From Thalassotalea ponticola (GTDB lineage Bacteria; Pseudomonadota; Gammaproteobacteria; Enterobacterales; Alteromonadaceae), in NCBI RefSeq assembly GCF_041379045.1, contig NZ_CP166871.1:2666001-2730000 (forward strand): 64,000 bases of DNA. The letters run 5' to 3'. This document shows, in pieces, positions 19,148 to 27,899 of the stretch. Numbering within the stretch: position 1 is the stretch's first letter; the number at the start of each line of letters is the position of its first letter. A model generated the notes under the pieces. That model did no database searches. It worked only from the letters and a program-made list of their open reading frames with translations, and was not told the DNA's origin. The translations under genes were made by a program, and so were the position numbers.

Positions 19148-19378
19148 CAGTTAATTAGTTCCTTAAATTAATTGTTACAGATGAGGTAACATCACAGCCT
19201 GTTTTATTGCGCTGTTCATCCAGCCCTCGTCATAACAAACACAGTTTACTCTGCACTTTTTATAAATGGATAAATTAGCAAACAAACTAAGACGCTGACA
19301 AGGGTCACATCAGCCATGAAATTAATCAATAATGAAGATTAATTTTCTCAATAGTATATATGCCGATGGTGGTTGAAG

Positions 19379-19571
19379 AGCTTGGTGATTGAAAATGCTA
19401 GCAATAGTTCAGCCGTGCGTTCACCCGAATGCAAGTTACTCTAAGCTCACGTTAACTAGAGCACCAAAAGCAAAACTTAAAACCGAATGCCCGTAAAGGC
19501 AAGGGATTTTGAATTTGAGCAATTCACCGACAAACGATTCAAATTATTGATTTCATTGACATCGACATGAA
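19379..19571 (+). pseudogene. Degraded relic of an integrase 3' end plus tRNA-Leu attachment site
   Basis: Nucleotides 19379-19460 are a decayed version of the integrase region that encodes its C-terminal LGGWKTLEMVQRYAHPNE (compare 59039-59125); CACCCGAATG and AGCTCACGTTAACT survive. Bases 19479-19571 match the tRNA-Leu 3'-fragment junction at 27571-27650: CCCGTAAAGGCAAGGGATTT, then CGATTCAAATTATTGATTT. This makes it a third, oldest attachment-site copy. Frameshifts and stops exclude a functional gene. Confidence 0.75.
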
Positions 19572-19644
19572 TTAAAAAGTAAATCTCTAGGATCACCTGC
19601 AGTTTGAATTTCACCAATTAATCGTGCAGTTTTTTAAAAAGAGA

Positions 19645-19666
19645 AAAGGCACCCGAAGGTGCCTTT
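19645..19666 (-). terminator. Rho-independent terminator of the TonB-receptor gene
   Basis: AAAGGCACC-cgaa-GGTGCCTTT; on the minus strand it is followed by a T-rich run (TTCTCTTTTT). It lies 23 bp after the receptor stop codon. Confidence 0.85.
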
Positions 19667-19688
19667 AAAGTTCAAGGAAGCTTATTTA

Positions 19689-22142
19689 TTAAAAACTGGC
19701 GCGCAAGCCTACGCTAATACTGCGTCCAGGTAGTGGTGCAACATCTTTTAAGAAAGATGAGTGAACTCGAGCTTCTGTATCGAATACATTATCAAGTTTT
19801 AAAAACAACACCGTGTCATTACCTATACCATCTAAGTAATAATTAGCATGTAGGTCAACCATGGTATAACCGTCGGTCTCAGTTTCTAAAGACGCTAATT
19901 TATCTTGCTCAAAGTAACGGGTAATGTTGATACCAGCATCAAAATTGTTCGCCTGATACTGCATGCCACCGCCGATGCGCAGTGGCGGAATACGCGGTAG
20001 GTTGCCACCATCAGACAATTGTGCGCGAATATAATCAGTAAACAAGTTGGCTTTTAGAGATGCATTTAACTGATAAACCAGTTCCGCTTCAAAACCGTAC
20101 ATGTCGACATCATCTTGGCGATACACAAAGATTGGTAGACCTTCGCCCTCATGCGCTCCTTCTTCCGTTTCTCCCGGCACAGGCTCGTCTGCATGCGCGT
20201 CATGATCGTGTAGATCGCCATCTTCAAAAATAAAGCCAGTGTCTTGTTGATAATAAAAATCATCCGAGTGGTTATAGAAAACACTGGCGACAACCCCCAG
20301 ATCTCCCGAGAATTTACGCCACGTCAAATCAAGGTTATACGAGGTTTCAACCGCTACGCTCTGATCAGATAACTCAATGTGATAACCATCGCCTTCTTCG
20401 TGTAACTCGTACAAGGCACCTAACTCAAAGCTATTGGTACCAATATGAGGTCCGTTGGAGAATAACTCAGCCGCAGATGGTGCGCGCTGTGAGAAAGCAA
20501 AAGAAACCCCTAAGTTATAACCGGGTTGGTAATCCCACACTAAACCTGCCGAAGCACTGACTGGGGTGAAATCCTGCTTGCTGAGCTCGACCTCTTCGTG
20601 TTCACCCTCCTCATCGGCGTGTTCATCATGACCATGGCCGGGCTCAAGGGTAACGTGTTCAACACGAGCGCCGAGTTGCAATAATACATCACCAAAATGT
20701 TTTTCTTCCAACCAAGCAAACGCTACCGTATCGGTTTTTGATGGTGGTGTGAATGCTTCTTCACCCAGTGCCTCAAAGTCCGACTGCTTATAATGCAGCG
20801 TCCAAGCACCTTTAAAACCCTGATATTCGCGATGATAAATATCGAATTTTGCTTCCCATAGTTGATTTTTGAAGGTGGTTCCAATTTCACCACCTTCAAT
20901 TTCCTGATGCTGGTAATCAGTATAAGAAACTTTAGAAGCAAGTCGGTTTACAAAATTATCATCAAAGCGAAGGTCACTTAGCATCTGAAAACGATCTTGG
21001 TTTAAATCACCAAATACCGATTCTTCTTCATGCGCCTCTTCAACTAACTCACTCTCAGCATCAGCATGCTCGTCATGTGCATGCTCATCATGTGCATGAC
21101 CTGGAATACCGTATGTACGGTCAGTTCGCCCATAAGAAAAACCAATATAACCATTGTCTAACAGGTAACTGCCACCAAGGGTAAAGCCTTTGGCGTCATT
21201 TGACGTGTTGGCCAAGCGAGAACCACTCTCTTGATGAGTTTCTTCTTCATGCACACCTTCTTCGTGCTCTTCATGTTCGTTGTGTTCTAACTCAGCTAGC
21301 CCCGGAATTTTGTAATCATTAGCTTCACGCCAAAAACCATCGAAATGAACCACAAATGAATCGGTACCGGCATTAATATCGATGGTGGCTAAATCTTCAT
21401 CTGCAACCGTATTGTGTTGCAATGAGAAACCGACACTTTGCTCTGACTCGGTTGGAATGCGTTTATCAACCACGTTTACAACGCCACCAATTGCACCGCT
21501 ACCATAAAATAAGGTTGCCGGTCCGCGCAGTACTTCAATCTGGGTAGCTGTTGTGGTTTCTGTAGACACAATATGATCCGGTCCAACGCGCGATGCATCC
21601 CCCGCGTCTAAACCATTTTGGGTGATCAAAACACGCGGGCCATCGAGTCCGCGAATAATTGGACTACTGGAAACCGGGCCAAAATAACTAGAGTGCACCC
21701 CTACTTCGTTTTTCAGTGTTTCACCTAGCGTTGAAGCTTGCTTTAAACGCAATTCATCAGCACTTAACACATTCACAGGCAATGCTGATTCCATGGTTGA
21801 TGAGTGCAGCGGCGTTGCATAAACATCTACAACATCCATTACTGATGGTGAAAGTTTGACAATGATGCTATCAACATCACTGCCAGAGATGGTTAAATTG
21901 TGATTTTTGTGAACAAAGTAGCTCGCCTCAACATGAAGCTCAACTTTACCATCGGCCACATCGGTTAGGGTAAAGTGGCCATTCTCATCGGTAACTACCC
22001 TATTTTGTGAAATGCTGACTTCGGCATTAGCAACGCCCTTGCCCTGATTGTCGATAATAATGCCGGATACGGTTGCAGCCCACGCAGGGTTTACCATAGA
22101 TAAAGCCAACGCAGTGGCGGTATATAAACGATTTAAACGCAT
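19689..22142 (-). CDS. znuD: TonB-dependent outer-membrane receptor with His/Glu/Asp-rich loops (zinc uptake, ZnuD-like)
   Basis: An outer-membrane receptor that takes up a metal using the TonB system. It has a signal peptide (from MRLNRLYTATALALSM), a carboxypeptidase-like beta domain (about 25-100), a plug domain (PVNVLSADELR ... GGVVNVVDKR) and a beta-barrel ending in the aromatic-terminated GRSISVGLRASF. At least four predicted outer loops are strings of His, Glu and Asp (EHEEHEEGVHEEE, HAHDEHAHDEHAD, HGHDEHADEEGEHEE, DLHDHDAHAD), the hallmark of zinc receptors. The start at 22142 is preferred to 22220 because it opens the signal peptide. A small membrane protein with Cys/His motifs and a Zur-like box lie just upstream. 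Confidence 0.87.
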   Translation of the reverse strand: MRLNRLYTATALALSMVNPAWAATVSGIIIDNQGKGVANAEVSISQNRVVTDENGHFTLTDVADGKVELHVEASYFVHKNHNLTISGSDVDSIIVKLSPSVMDVVDVYATPLHSSTMESALPVNVLSADELRLKQASTLGETLKNEVGVHSSYFGPVSSSPIIRGLDGPRVLITQNGLDAGDASRVGPDHIVSTETTTATQIEVLRGPATLFYGSGAIGGVVNVVDKRIPTESEQSVGFSLQHNTVADEDLATIDINAGTDSFVVHFDGFWREANDYKIPGLAELEHNEHEEHEEGVHEEETHQESGSRLANTSNDAKGFTLGGSYLLDNGYIGFSYGRTDRTYGIPGHAHDEHAHDEHADAESELVEEAHEEESVFGDLNQDRFQMLSDLRFDDNFVNRLASKVSYTDYQHQEIEGGEIGTTFKNQLWEAKFDIYHREYQGFKGAWTLHYKQSDFEALGEEAFTPPSKTDTVAFAWLEEKHFGDVLLQLGARVEHVTLEPGHGHDEHADEEGEHEEVELSKQDFTPVSASAGLVWDYQPGYNLGVSFAFSQRAPSAAELFSNGPHIGTNSFELGALYELHEEGDGYHIELSDQSVAVETSYNLDLTWRKFSGDLGVVASVFYNHSDDFYYQQDTGFIFEDGDLHDHDAHADEPVPGETEEGAHEGEGLPIFVYRQDDVDMYGFEAELVYQLNASLKANLFTDYIRAQLSDGGNLPRIPPLRIGGGMQYQANNFDAGINITRYFEQDKLASLETETDGYTMVDLHANYYLDGIGNDTVLFLKLDNVFDTEARVHSSFLKDVAPLPGRSISVGLRASF

Positions 22143-22279
22143 AAAAAACATCCTAAAATACTCAGTTGGAAAAAGGGCGTCGCCAGCAATACACGATGCA
22201 GACAGCATAGCCTGCATCAATTAGCGCAAAATATTAGAAAATGGGAATTGCTGATAGTACGAGCCCCGAAGAACGAGAA

Positions 22280-22594
22280 TCAGATGATATTGGGAGGCCC
22301 GCGACAAGTAACTGCACGCGTGTCTGCTGAACTGTAAGCCGGTCGCTGTAGACATAATTGCGCGTAACTCGCAATCTGAAGCGGATGTTGTAACTCAGTT
22401 TTTTCAAGCTTATTCAGATCAGCGGCAAATTGCCAACAAACCTGACAGTGCATGTGATTCGACAGAAAGTCGTGCTCTGCCTGATGATAACTTGAAAAGA
22501 TAAACGTGACGAGTAACAGCCCGGCACACAGCAGCCCCAGCGCCTTGCGGCCTGAAACGTAGCGTGTGAAATTGTGCAGTATTATTGCAGTCAT
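22280..22594 (-). CDS. Small membrane protein of a zinc-uptake module
   Basis: A protein of about 104 residues from the ATG at 22594 (MTAIILHNFTRY); the frame is open to 22696. It has one membrane helix (ALGLLCAGLLLVTFIF) followed by a His/Cys-rich segment (HQAEHDFLSNHMHCQVCWQ) and more Cys near the end. Short proteins of this kind are found before zinc TonB receptors in related bacteria and are often called zinc chaperones; that name is from memory and unproven. It lies 137 bp upstream of the receptor gene, in the same direction, downstream of a Zur-like operator. Confidence 0.7.
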   Translation of the reverse strand: MTAIILHNFTRYVSGRKALGLLCAGLLLVTFIFSSYHQAEHDFLSNHMHCQVCWQFAADLNKLEKTELQHPLQIASYAQLCLQRPAYSSADTRAVTCRGPPNII

Positions 22595-22705
22595 GTTTAC
22601 CTGTCTGTCATTAGCATGAATGCTGTCTATTAACTGGGCATGGTCTTTGTTGAACAGGCGCACATTCGCTTGCCCCAGACCTGCCAATATCAGCAATCAC
22701 AAGTT

Positions 22706-22722
22706 GTGTTATATTATCACAC
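22706..22722. promoter_or_regulatory. Zur-like operator
   Basis: GTGTTATATTATCACAC is a 17-bp near-perfect dyad with the GTTATA-n-TATnAC core of gammaproteobacterial Zur boxes. It lies about 110 bp upstream of the small membrane protein start and would repress the module when zinc is plentiful. Confidence 0.7.
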
Positions 22723-22831
22723 TTAACTAACCAAAATGACAAGTCTACACCACAAAAATGTGTGACTCTTTTCAATGTTTATTGAAAAAATCATCGAATA
22801 GTTTAATGGATAACACAAGGAACAGTTTGAA

Positions 22832-23050
22832 TTGTGCACAGACTTAATGATTTTTTCGCTACAGCTAAATTATCACCATAGAGTTTACCCTCTTGGCGGA
22901 GTGAATACTGGAAATGTTTTTCGAAACATAAACTCTCACGACAATTCAGGGTTATACCTATTTAGCTGCGAGCTGTGTAAATTTCCAGAAGGGAGAGGAA
23001 GCGATTACTATATGGAAAGGAATTGCGCTTATATTGAGATAGAGAACTAA
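22832..23050 (+). CDS. Hypothetical 72-residue protein
   Basis: A short frame opening with TTG, nine bases after AAGGAA; an ATG at 22847 is an alternative start. It contains a CELC pair and aromatic residues and no recognised domain. A strong hairpin eight bases after the stop supports a real transcript. It may be an island gene or the remnant of one. Confidence 0.4.
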   Translation: MCTDLMIFSLQLNYHHRVYPLGGVNTGNVFRNINSHDNSGLYLFSCELCKFPEGRGSDYYMERNCAYIEIEN

Positions 23051-23057
23051 TCTACAT

Positions 23058-23090
23058 AATAAGCTCTCAATGAGTAATTGAGAGCTTATT
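23058..23090 (+). terminator. Strong hairpin / terminator
   Basis: A 13-bp perfect stem (AATAAGCTCTCAA with TTGAGAGCTTATT) and a 7-base loop, followed by ATTTGC. It follows the 72-residue frame. Confidence 0.65.
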
Positions 23091-23287
23091 ATTTGCTATC
23101 GGATACTGTAATGAGTTACATATTGATACTAGTGGCGTGTAGTGGACTACTAATTAACGTCTCCCTTAATTACATCAATTAATGAACTAAAACAAAGCAT
23201 AGCTACGCATCTGCCTCTGGTTAATCAATAAACTGCGCTGGCCGCCGGCGCTAACCTTCGGTAGTTGTAATTGTTCGCGAGCATCAA

Positions 23288-23536
23288 CTAACTCCTCGTT
23301 TGGTCATCGCTTTTTAAGCTAAGTATCAGTAGATAAACGATTGTTAGTTCAGCATCAGCAGTACGATTATTTTCTACTACATCGTTTAGCGTTACGACTT
23401 TATTCAATAGCTTTTTAGCCCAAGCTTGAGCCTTTCGTTTACTTATATCTAGGTGCTCTAGGTCATCGTACTTAAAGATGCCTGAAATAAATAATGTTGC
23501 GATAACGTCTTTATGGAATTGGCTAATTTCTTTCAT
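23288..23536 (-). CDS. 82-residue island protein, copy 1 (possible small DNA-binding protein)
   Basis: An all-helical small protein (HKDVIATLFISGIF, then KYDDLEHLDISKRKAQAW), of a length and pattern that could form a helix-turn-helix; no family is recognised. A near copy is at 53097-53345: the first 39 residues are identical and nine differences are spread over the rest. A distant relative of similar pattern is encoded at 55614-55781. It is divergent from fumC with about 330 bp between them. Regulation of island functions is a guess. Confidence 0.65.
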   Translation of the reverse strand: MKEISQFHKDVIATLFISGIFKYDDLEHLDISKRKAQAWAKKLLNKVVTLNDVVENNRTADAELTIVYLLILSLKSDDQTRS

Positions 23537-23865
23537 GAGTAAGTTCTCTGCTCTTTTTGATGTAAGAGCAATCTAGCTCACTTAATAAATTAACAAAGCT
23601 TAAAAAAGGCTCGAATTCTGTCTAATTTTAAAGTATTCAAAATAGTCGCCGTTAAGTGACGTTAGTTTTTCATTGGCTTTTCCTGTCCCCTGCGTGACTA
23701 CACGGTGAAACGCACAGATAGTTGGTAGCATTATACGATACGGTACAATATTGACCTGTTGGTAATATCACCTCCCAAGTTAAGCAAAGTTATACTGGTA
23801 ACAACATTTACTGATAGTGCGTTGGCTATAATGAGGTGACAATCACCTAATAACCGAGATAGTCC

Positions 23866-25251
23866 ATGGACGAGTTACCATCGCCGATACTTTGGGGTAA
23901 ACAAACAACACTATCATTAAAGTATTTTGATATTGGTGAGCACAAGTTTTCATCCGATTTCATCTATGCATTGGTTGAAATAAAACGTGCTTGCGCTGCC
24001 GTAAACTACGAGCTAAATGTTTTATCAGTATCGCAAATGCAAGCGATAGTTAAAGCGTGTGACGAGGTATTAGCCGGAAGCTTTAACGAACAGTTTCCCT
24101 TACGAGTCTGGCAAACCGGCTCTGGTACGCAAACGAACATGAACGTCAACGAAGTACTTGCCACAATAGCAAATCAGTTGTCTCAAAGCGGAGACACCGA
24201 TAACACTCATTGCAATGTGGAGCTGTTACATCCGAATGACCACATCAACCGTTCACAGTCGTCTAACGATGTTTTTCCAACAGCCATGCACATTGTTGTT
24301 AGTCAATGGACAGAAAGAAAATTACTCCCCGCAATTAACGTATTGCAGCAGCAACTGCGATTGAAACAGGGCGAATTTACCCGTGAATACTCTGTCGCGC
24401 GAACTCACTTAATGGATGCTATACCCATCGACGCAGGTGCCTTATTATCAGCCTTTGACAGTCAACTTGAATTGTCAAAAGTAGCAATAACGGATAGCTT
24501 GCAATATGTCTATCGGCTGGCCATTGGTGGCACTGCCGTTGGCTCTGGTGCTAATGCACCAAAGGCATTTGGCAAGATGGTCACCCATCAGGTTGCAGAA
24601 CGTTTACAGCTCCCTTTTACACAGGATGAAAATCTTTATGCTGCGGTGAGTGGCGAAGATGTCATGATCCGCTACAGCGGTGCGTTAAAGCAATTAGCTT
24701 CAGCCTTGTTGAAAATAGCTAATGATTTTCGCCTGCTGGGTAGTGGGCCTCGGTGTGGTTTAAATGAGTGGAAGCTACCCGCCAACGAACCTGGCAGCTC
24801 AATAATGCCAGGGAAAGTAAATCCAACTCAGTGCGAAGCTCTGAGCATGGTGTGTTTTCAAGTCTTCGGTAATGACCTTACAACGTCTCTAGCGGGCGCC
24901 AACGGTCAGTTACAACTTAACGCCTGTCGGCCGGTAATTATTCATAATGTGATGGAAAGTATCTCATTGCTAACCGACGCCATATTATCGTTTGCACACA
25001 ATGCAGTTATGGGGTTGGAACTCAACAGCGAACAAGTACAGCATAATATGCAGAAAAACTTATCGGTTATTACCTTACTTACCGAACAATTAGGCTATGA
25101 CATGGCGGCGAAAATCGTTCAAAAAGCACAGCATGACAATACCTCTTTAGCACTATCCGCTGAGTCACTTGGGGTATGTTCAGTAACAGAGTTTGAACAG
25201 TTGATAACAACCAAGCTTAAAGAGCAAAAGCGTAGTGATAATACTAACTAA
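23866..25251 (+). CDS. fumC: Class II fumarate hydratase, copy 1
   Basis: Interconverts fumarate and malate. The class II signature GSSIMPGKVNP is at residues 310-320; the substrate region HPNDHINRSQSSND (122-135) and the catalytic-loop ARTHLMDAIP are intact, so the enzyme looks functional. TQCEA after the signature separates it from aspartase. Its length of 461 is normal, though the N-terminus before LWGKQT is short. It differs from copy 2 at ten residues (for example N114T/A, T252/K, V266/A). It lies near the right end of the older island and shares position with copy 2. Confidence 0.93.
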   Translation: MDELPSPILWGKQTTLSLKYFDIGEHKFSSDFIYALVEIKRACAAVNYELNVLSVSQMQAIVKACDEVLAGSFNEQFPLRVWQTGSGTQTNMNVNEVLATIANQLSQSGDTDNTHCNVELLHPNDHINRSQSSNDVFPTAMHIVVSQWTERKLLPAINVLQQQLRLKQGEFTREYSVARTHLMDAIPIDAGALLSAFDSQLELSKVAITDSLQYVYRLAIGGTAVGSGANAPKAFGKMVTHQVAERLQLPFTQDENLYAAVSGEDVMIRYSGALKQLASALLKIANDFRLLGSGPRCGLNEWKLPANEPGSSIMPGKVNPTQCEALSMVCFQVFGNDLTTSLAGANGQLQLNACRPVIIHNVMESISLLTDAILSFAHNAVMGLELNSEQVQHNMQKNLSVITLLTEQLGYDMAAKIVQKAQHDNTSLALSAESLGVCSVTEFEQLITTKLKEQKRSDNTN

Positions 25252-25445
25252 GAGCCATTACTTAGCAAGCAATCTTGGTCTACATAGTTACTCTGATACC
25301 CTAGATAAGGTTAAAATGACACACATTACCAGCTAAGTTTGGCAAAGTATTGACGAGCCACCTTACTAGCGAGGTAAACAGACCATATGAAAGCCCCCAA
25401 TGTCACTGAAGCTTACAAGTATGCACTGTTTTCATGTGTAACAAC

Positions 25446-26780
25446 TCAAGAAATTTTTTCTCTTGCGGGTAAGTACATTAACAGTAAAAGTCCAGCTAAA
25501 GCGGAAAAAACAGATGCGAGGAAAATCCCCATTTTTGCGTTATTTAAAATAGTTTCGCTAAAAGCTATGTCCGCAATAAACAGCGCCATGGTAAAACCAA
25601 TCCCGGCGAGTATGCCACCTCCGGCAAGCAACCTCCAACTGAGTTCCTGAGGGAGAGTTGCAATATGCAAGCGCACTGCCAACCAACAGAACAACAAAAC
25701 ACCCATAGGTTTACCTAGCACAAAGCCTAAAAATATTGTTACGGTAACAGAGCTAGTGATGTCGCTTAATGTGAGTGGCAAGCCAGCGTTAGCAAATGCG
25801 AACAGAGGCATAATGATAAACCCCACCCAGGGATGCAAGGTTATCTCCAGACGCTCCACTGGAGATAGTGATTCACGCGCGGCAATCTCGGCCATCTGTA
25901 ATGTTTCTCTACCTTTCGTGTCACTACTACTTTCGCTACTCGCTGGATGCGCAATAACCTGATCCAATATCAAGTACAACCGATCGTCACTTACCCATCG
26001 GCGCGCTGGCGTCATTAAGCCGAGTATAACACCTGTGATCGTGGCGTGGATCCCAGACGCATCGACTGCGAACCAAATGAGCACACCTACCAATATGTAG
26101 AGAGAGAAGCCACGAAAGCCAACCATTGCCATGATGCGTGAAATCAGTACGCCAAGCACGGCAACCAACAGCGGCCACCAGACAATATTACTACTGTAGC
26201 CGATCGCGACAACAAGGATAGCACCAATATCGTCAACAATCGCCAAAGATAGCATAAATATCCGTAAGCTGTGAGGTATACGCGAGCCAAGAAGCGCTAG
26301 GCAACCTATAACAAACGCCGTATCAGTTGCCATTACAGTGCCCCAGCCAGAACTACCAGGTTGGCCTGATTGCAGTGCTAGATAGATTGTCGCAGGGACA
26401 ATCATACCGCCGATAGCGGCTGCTATTGATAGCGCAGCCATGCGAGGCTTGTTTAATTCACCGAGAACAAGTTCTCGTTTGAGCTCCAATGCAACAAGAA
26501 AGAAGAACAACGTCATTAAACCTTCATTGATCCAATCACGCCACGAACGAGTAAACTCGAACGCGCCAAAAGTAAACCCCACCTGTATCTCCCAGGCATG
26601 TTCGAACGCGTCGGCCCACGGTGAGTTGGAAAGAACCAGTGCAACTACAGTAAACAATAGAAGTATTGCCCCTCCAGCAGATTGAATGTCCAAGAAACGT
26701 ACAAAGGGGTTCCTGTACCGATCAATAAACTCCTTCGGAAGTTTGGTGTTATTTGGATTAGCTTGCTGATTTCTACTCAT
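25446..26780 (-). CDS. nhaA: NhaA-type Na+/H+ antiporter
   Basis: An inner-membrane antiporter that exports sodium for protons. The start at 26780 (MSRNQQANPNN) is chosen; the frame extends 52 codons further without protein-like sequence. Landmarks are DIQSAGGAILLLFTV, the first unwound-helix region MATDTAFVIGCLALLG, the ion-binding Asp pair region LAIVDDIGAILVVA, and GIGFTMALFIADIAF near the end. It has 444 residues with an extended loop of about 50 residues (TKGRETLQMAEIAARES) compared with E. coli NhaA. It lies between fumC copy 1 and the integrase relic, so it is probably island cargo. Confidence 0.92.
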   Translation of the reverse strand: MSRNQQANPNNTKLPKEFIDRYRNPFVRFLDIQSAGGAILLLFTVVALVLSNSPWADAFEHAWEIQVGFTFGAFEFTRSWRDWINEGLMTLFFFLVALELKRELVLGELNKPRMAALSIAAAIGGMIVPATIYLALQSGQPGSSGWGTVMATDTAFVIGCLALLGSRIPHSLRIFMLSLAIVDDIGAILVVAIGYSSNIVWWPLLVAVLGVLISRIMAMVGFRGFSLYILVGVLIWFAVDASGIHATITGVILGLMTPARRWVSDDRLYLILDQVIAHPASSESSSDTKGRETLQMAEIAARESLSPVERLEITLHPWVGFIIMPLFAFANAGLPLTLSDITSSVTVTIFLGFVLGKPMGVLLFCWLAVRLHIATLPQELSWRLLAGGGILAGIGFTMALFIADIAFSETILNNAKMGIFLASVFSALAGLLLLMYLPAREKIS

Positions 26781-26956
26781 AAAAACTTCGTTCCGGTTGT
26801 CTAGCGATAACGCCCCGTTTCTCGTCCTAGTTGAATTAGCTTTATAAGAGTATACAGTTATTTGATGAGACAGCTTATCTAGATAAAATTTGCACTCCGC
26901 AGGACAAAGAAATAGATTCCTAAGGTGTAAGCTCAATAGAACGTAGTGACCTATTC

Positions 26957-27139
26957 TTAATATTGCTCTAATAGGCTGTTAATTATGAATTTAATCGCAC
27001 GTTTGGATCGATTGTTGTAAATTTCTAATCTTTTTTTGAGAATTGCATATCGAAAGTCTTGCTTATCAACTAAAGGTAATCCCCTTGAATCGACCAGGTT
27101 TTGGTAGACACAAAGGAGTGTTCTGATTGTTCTGCGCAA
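26957..27139 (-). CDS. Hypothetical 60-residue protein (doubtful)
   Basis: A short basic helical frame from a TTG codon (LPLVDKQDFRYAILKKRLE, then NNRSKRAIKFIINSL). No ribosome-binding site stands out. It lies between nhaA and the integrase relic and may be a fragment of a decayed island gene. Confidence 0.28.
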   Translation of the reverse strand: MRRTIRTLLCVYQNLVDSRGLPLVDKQDFRYAILKKRLEIYNNRSKRAIKFIINSLLEQY

Positions 27140-27514
27140 CTAAATCAGTTCATGACAGCGACAGCACATTAGGAAGGAATGCCTTTTCATCATCTGTAAC
27201 CTAACTGGTGCCATCAGCACCTCAATGCGCAAACACCGCTGATGGCGCTTAAAGAGCTTGGTGGTTGGAAAACGCTAGAAATGGTGCAGCGGTGCGCTCA
27301 CCCGAATGAAAGTTACTTAAAAGCTCATGTTAACAACGTGCACGTAAAACAAGTTATTCAAGGTGAAGTTAATGCGCTTACTGTGGCAAAGAAAAGTGTG
27401 TCAAAAAATAATGTGTCAAAAACGGGAGAAAAGTCAGAGTGTGGCAAAAAATCGTCACACTTGGAGGTTGTCACTGAGGACTATGTGATAATTGGTGAAC
27501 CCCAAAAACTAAAA

Positions 27515-27538
27515 AACCTGCTTAAAATCAGCAGGTTA
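27515..27538 (-). terminator. Copy of the tRNA-Leu terminator at the older attachment site
   Basis: AACCTGCTT-aaaatc-AGCAGGTT hairpin with an A run on its left (T run on the minus strand). The same element ends the intact tRNA-Leu at 59278-59304. Confidence 0.7.
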
Positions 27539-27540
27539 AT

Positions 27541-27597
27541 TATGGTACCGGAAGCCGGACTTGAACCGGCACGCCCGCAAAGGCAACGGATTTTGAA
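27541..27597. other. Attachment-site copy: 3' fragment of tRNA-Leu (left end of the large island)
   Basis: These 57 bases are identical to the 3' half of the intact tRNA-Leu gene (59309-59365 on the plus strand), from the CCA end through the variable loop into the anticodon stem. They then switch to unrelated sequence. This is the classic trace of integration at a tRNA 3' end and marks the left border of the 27.6-59.3 kb island. Confidence 0.9.
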
Positions 27598-27644
27598 CTT
27601 GACCAAGCTACCAGCGAACGATTCAACTTATTGATTTTATTGAT

Positions 27645-27675
27645 AATGACACAGTAGTAACTGTGTCATTTTTAT
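27645..27675 (+). terminator. Hairpin in the island left end
   Basis: AATGACACAG-tagtaa-CTGTGTCATT followed by TTTAT. It separates the att fragment from the defence operon. Apart from this, 27598-27899 shows no gene. Confidence 0.55.
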
Positions 27676-27899
27676 GTCACGTTGTAAAAAATCGTCTCAC
27701 CAACATGTGAGCGATTTGCTCTATCATTTCCGGTGATTTTTGACGCATTTTTCACAGAGAATTACAAAGTAAGACAAACCGTCATAGAGTCAAAGGGTCA
27801 AATGATCAAAGAATGTTAGCCACTTCCTTTTCCTTTTCCTTTCAGTAATACTTTCGGTTAACGATAATTTGGCCTAGTTACTTCTCCGAATTTCAGCTT

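Larger units (their letters stand above)
23280..25365. repeat. fumC-locus direct repeat, copy 1
   Basis: About 2.1 kb holding the 82-residue gene and fumC, repeated in the same orientation at about 53090-55165. The two copies are nearly identical through the intergenic region and fumC and drift apart at both ends: the 3' end of the small gene and sequence beyond about 25260. It indicates two related islands in tandem, or an intra-island duplication. Confidence 0.9.
27165..27597 (+). pseudogene. Integrase 3' fragment with stop codon and lost catalytic tyrosine
   Basis: Nearly identical over about 420 bp to the 3' end of the intact integrase gene (about 58955-59366). The HDLRHN motif of the intact copy is destroyed: the Arg codon is replaced by TAA, giving HHL-stop-PN. 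The nucleophile in QRYAHPN has become Cys (QRCAHPN). Everything 5' of this is missing. It is what remains of the integrase of the older, left-hand island. Confidence 0.9.
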
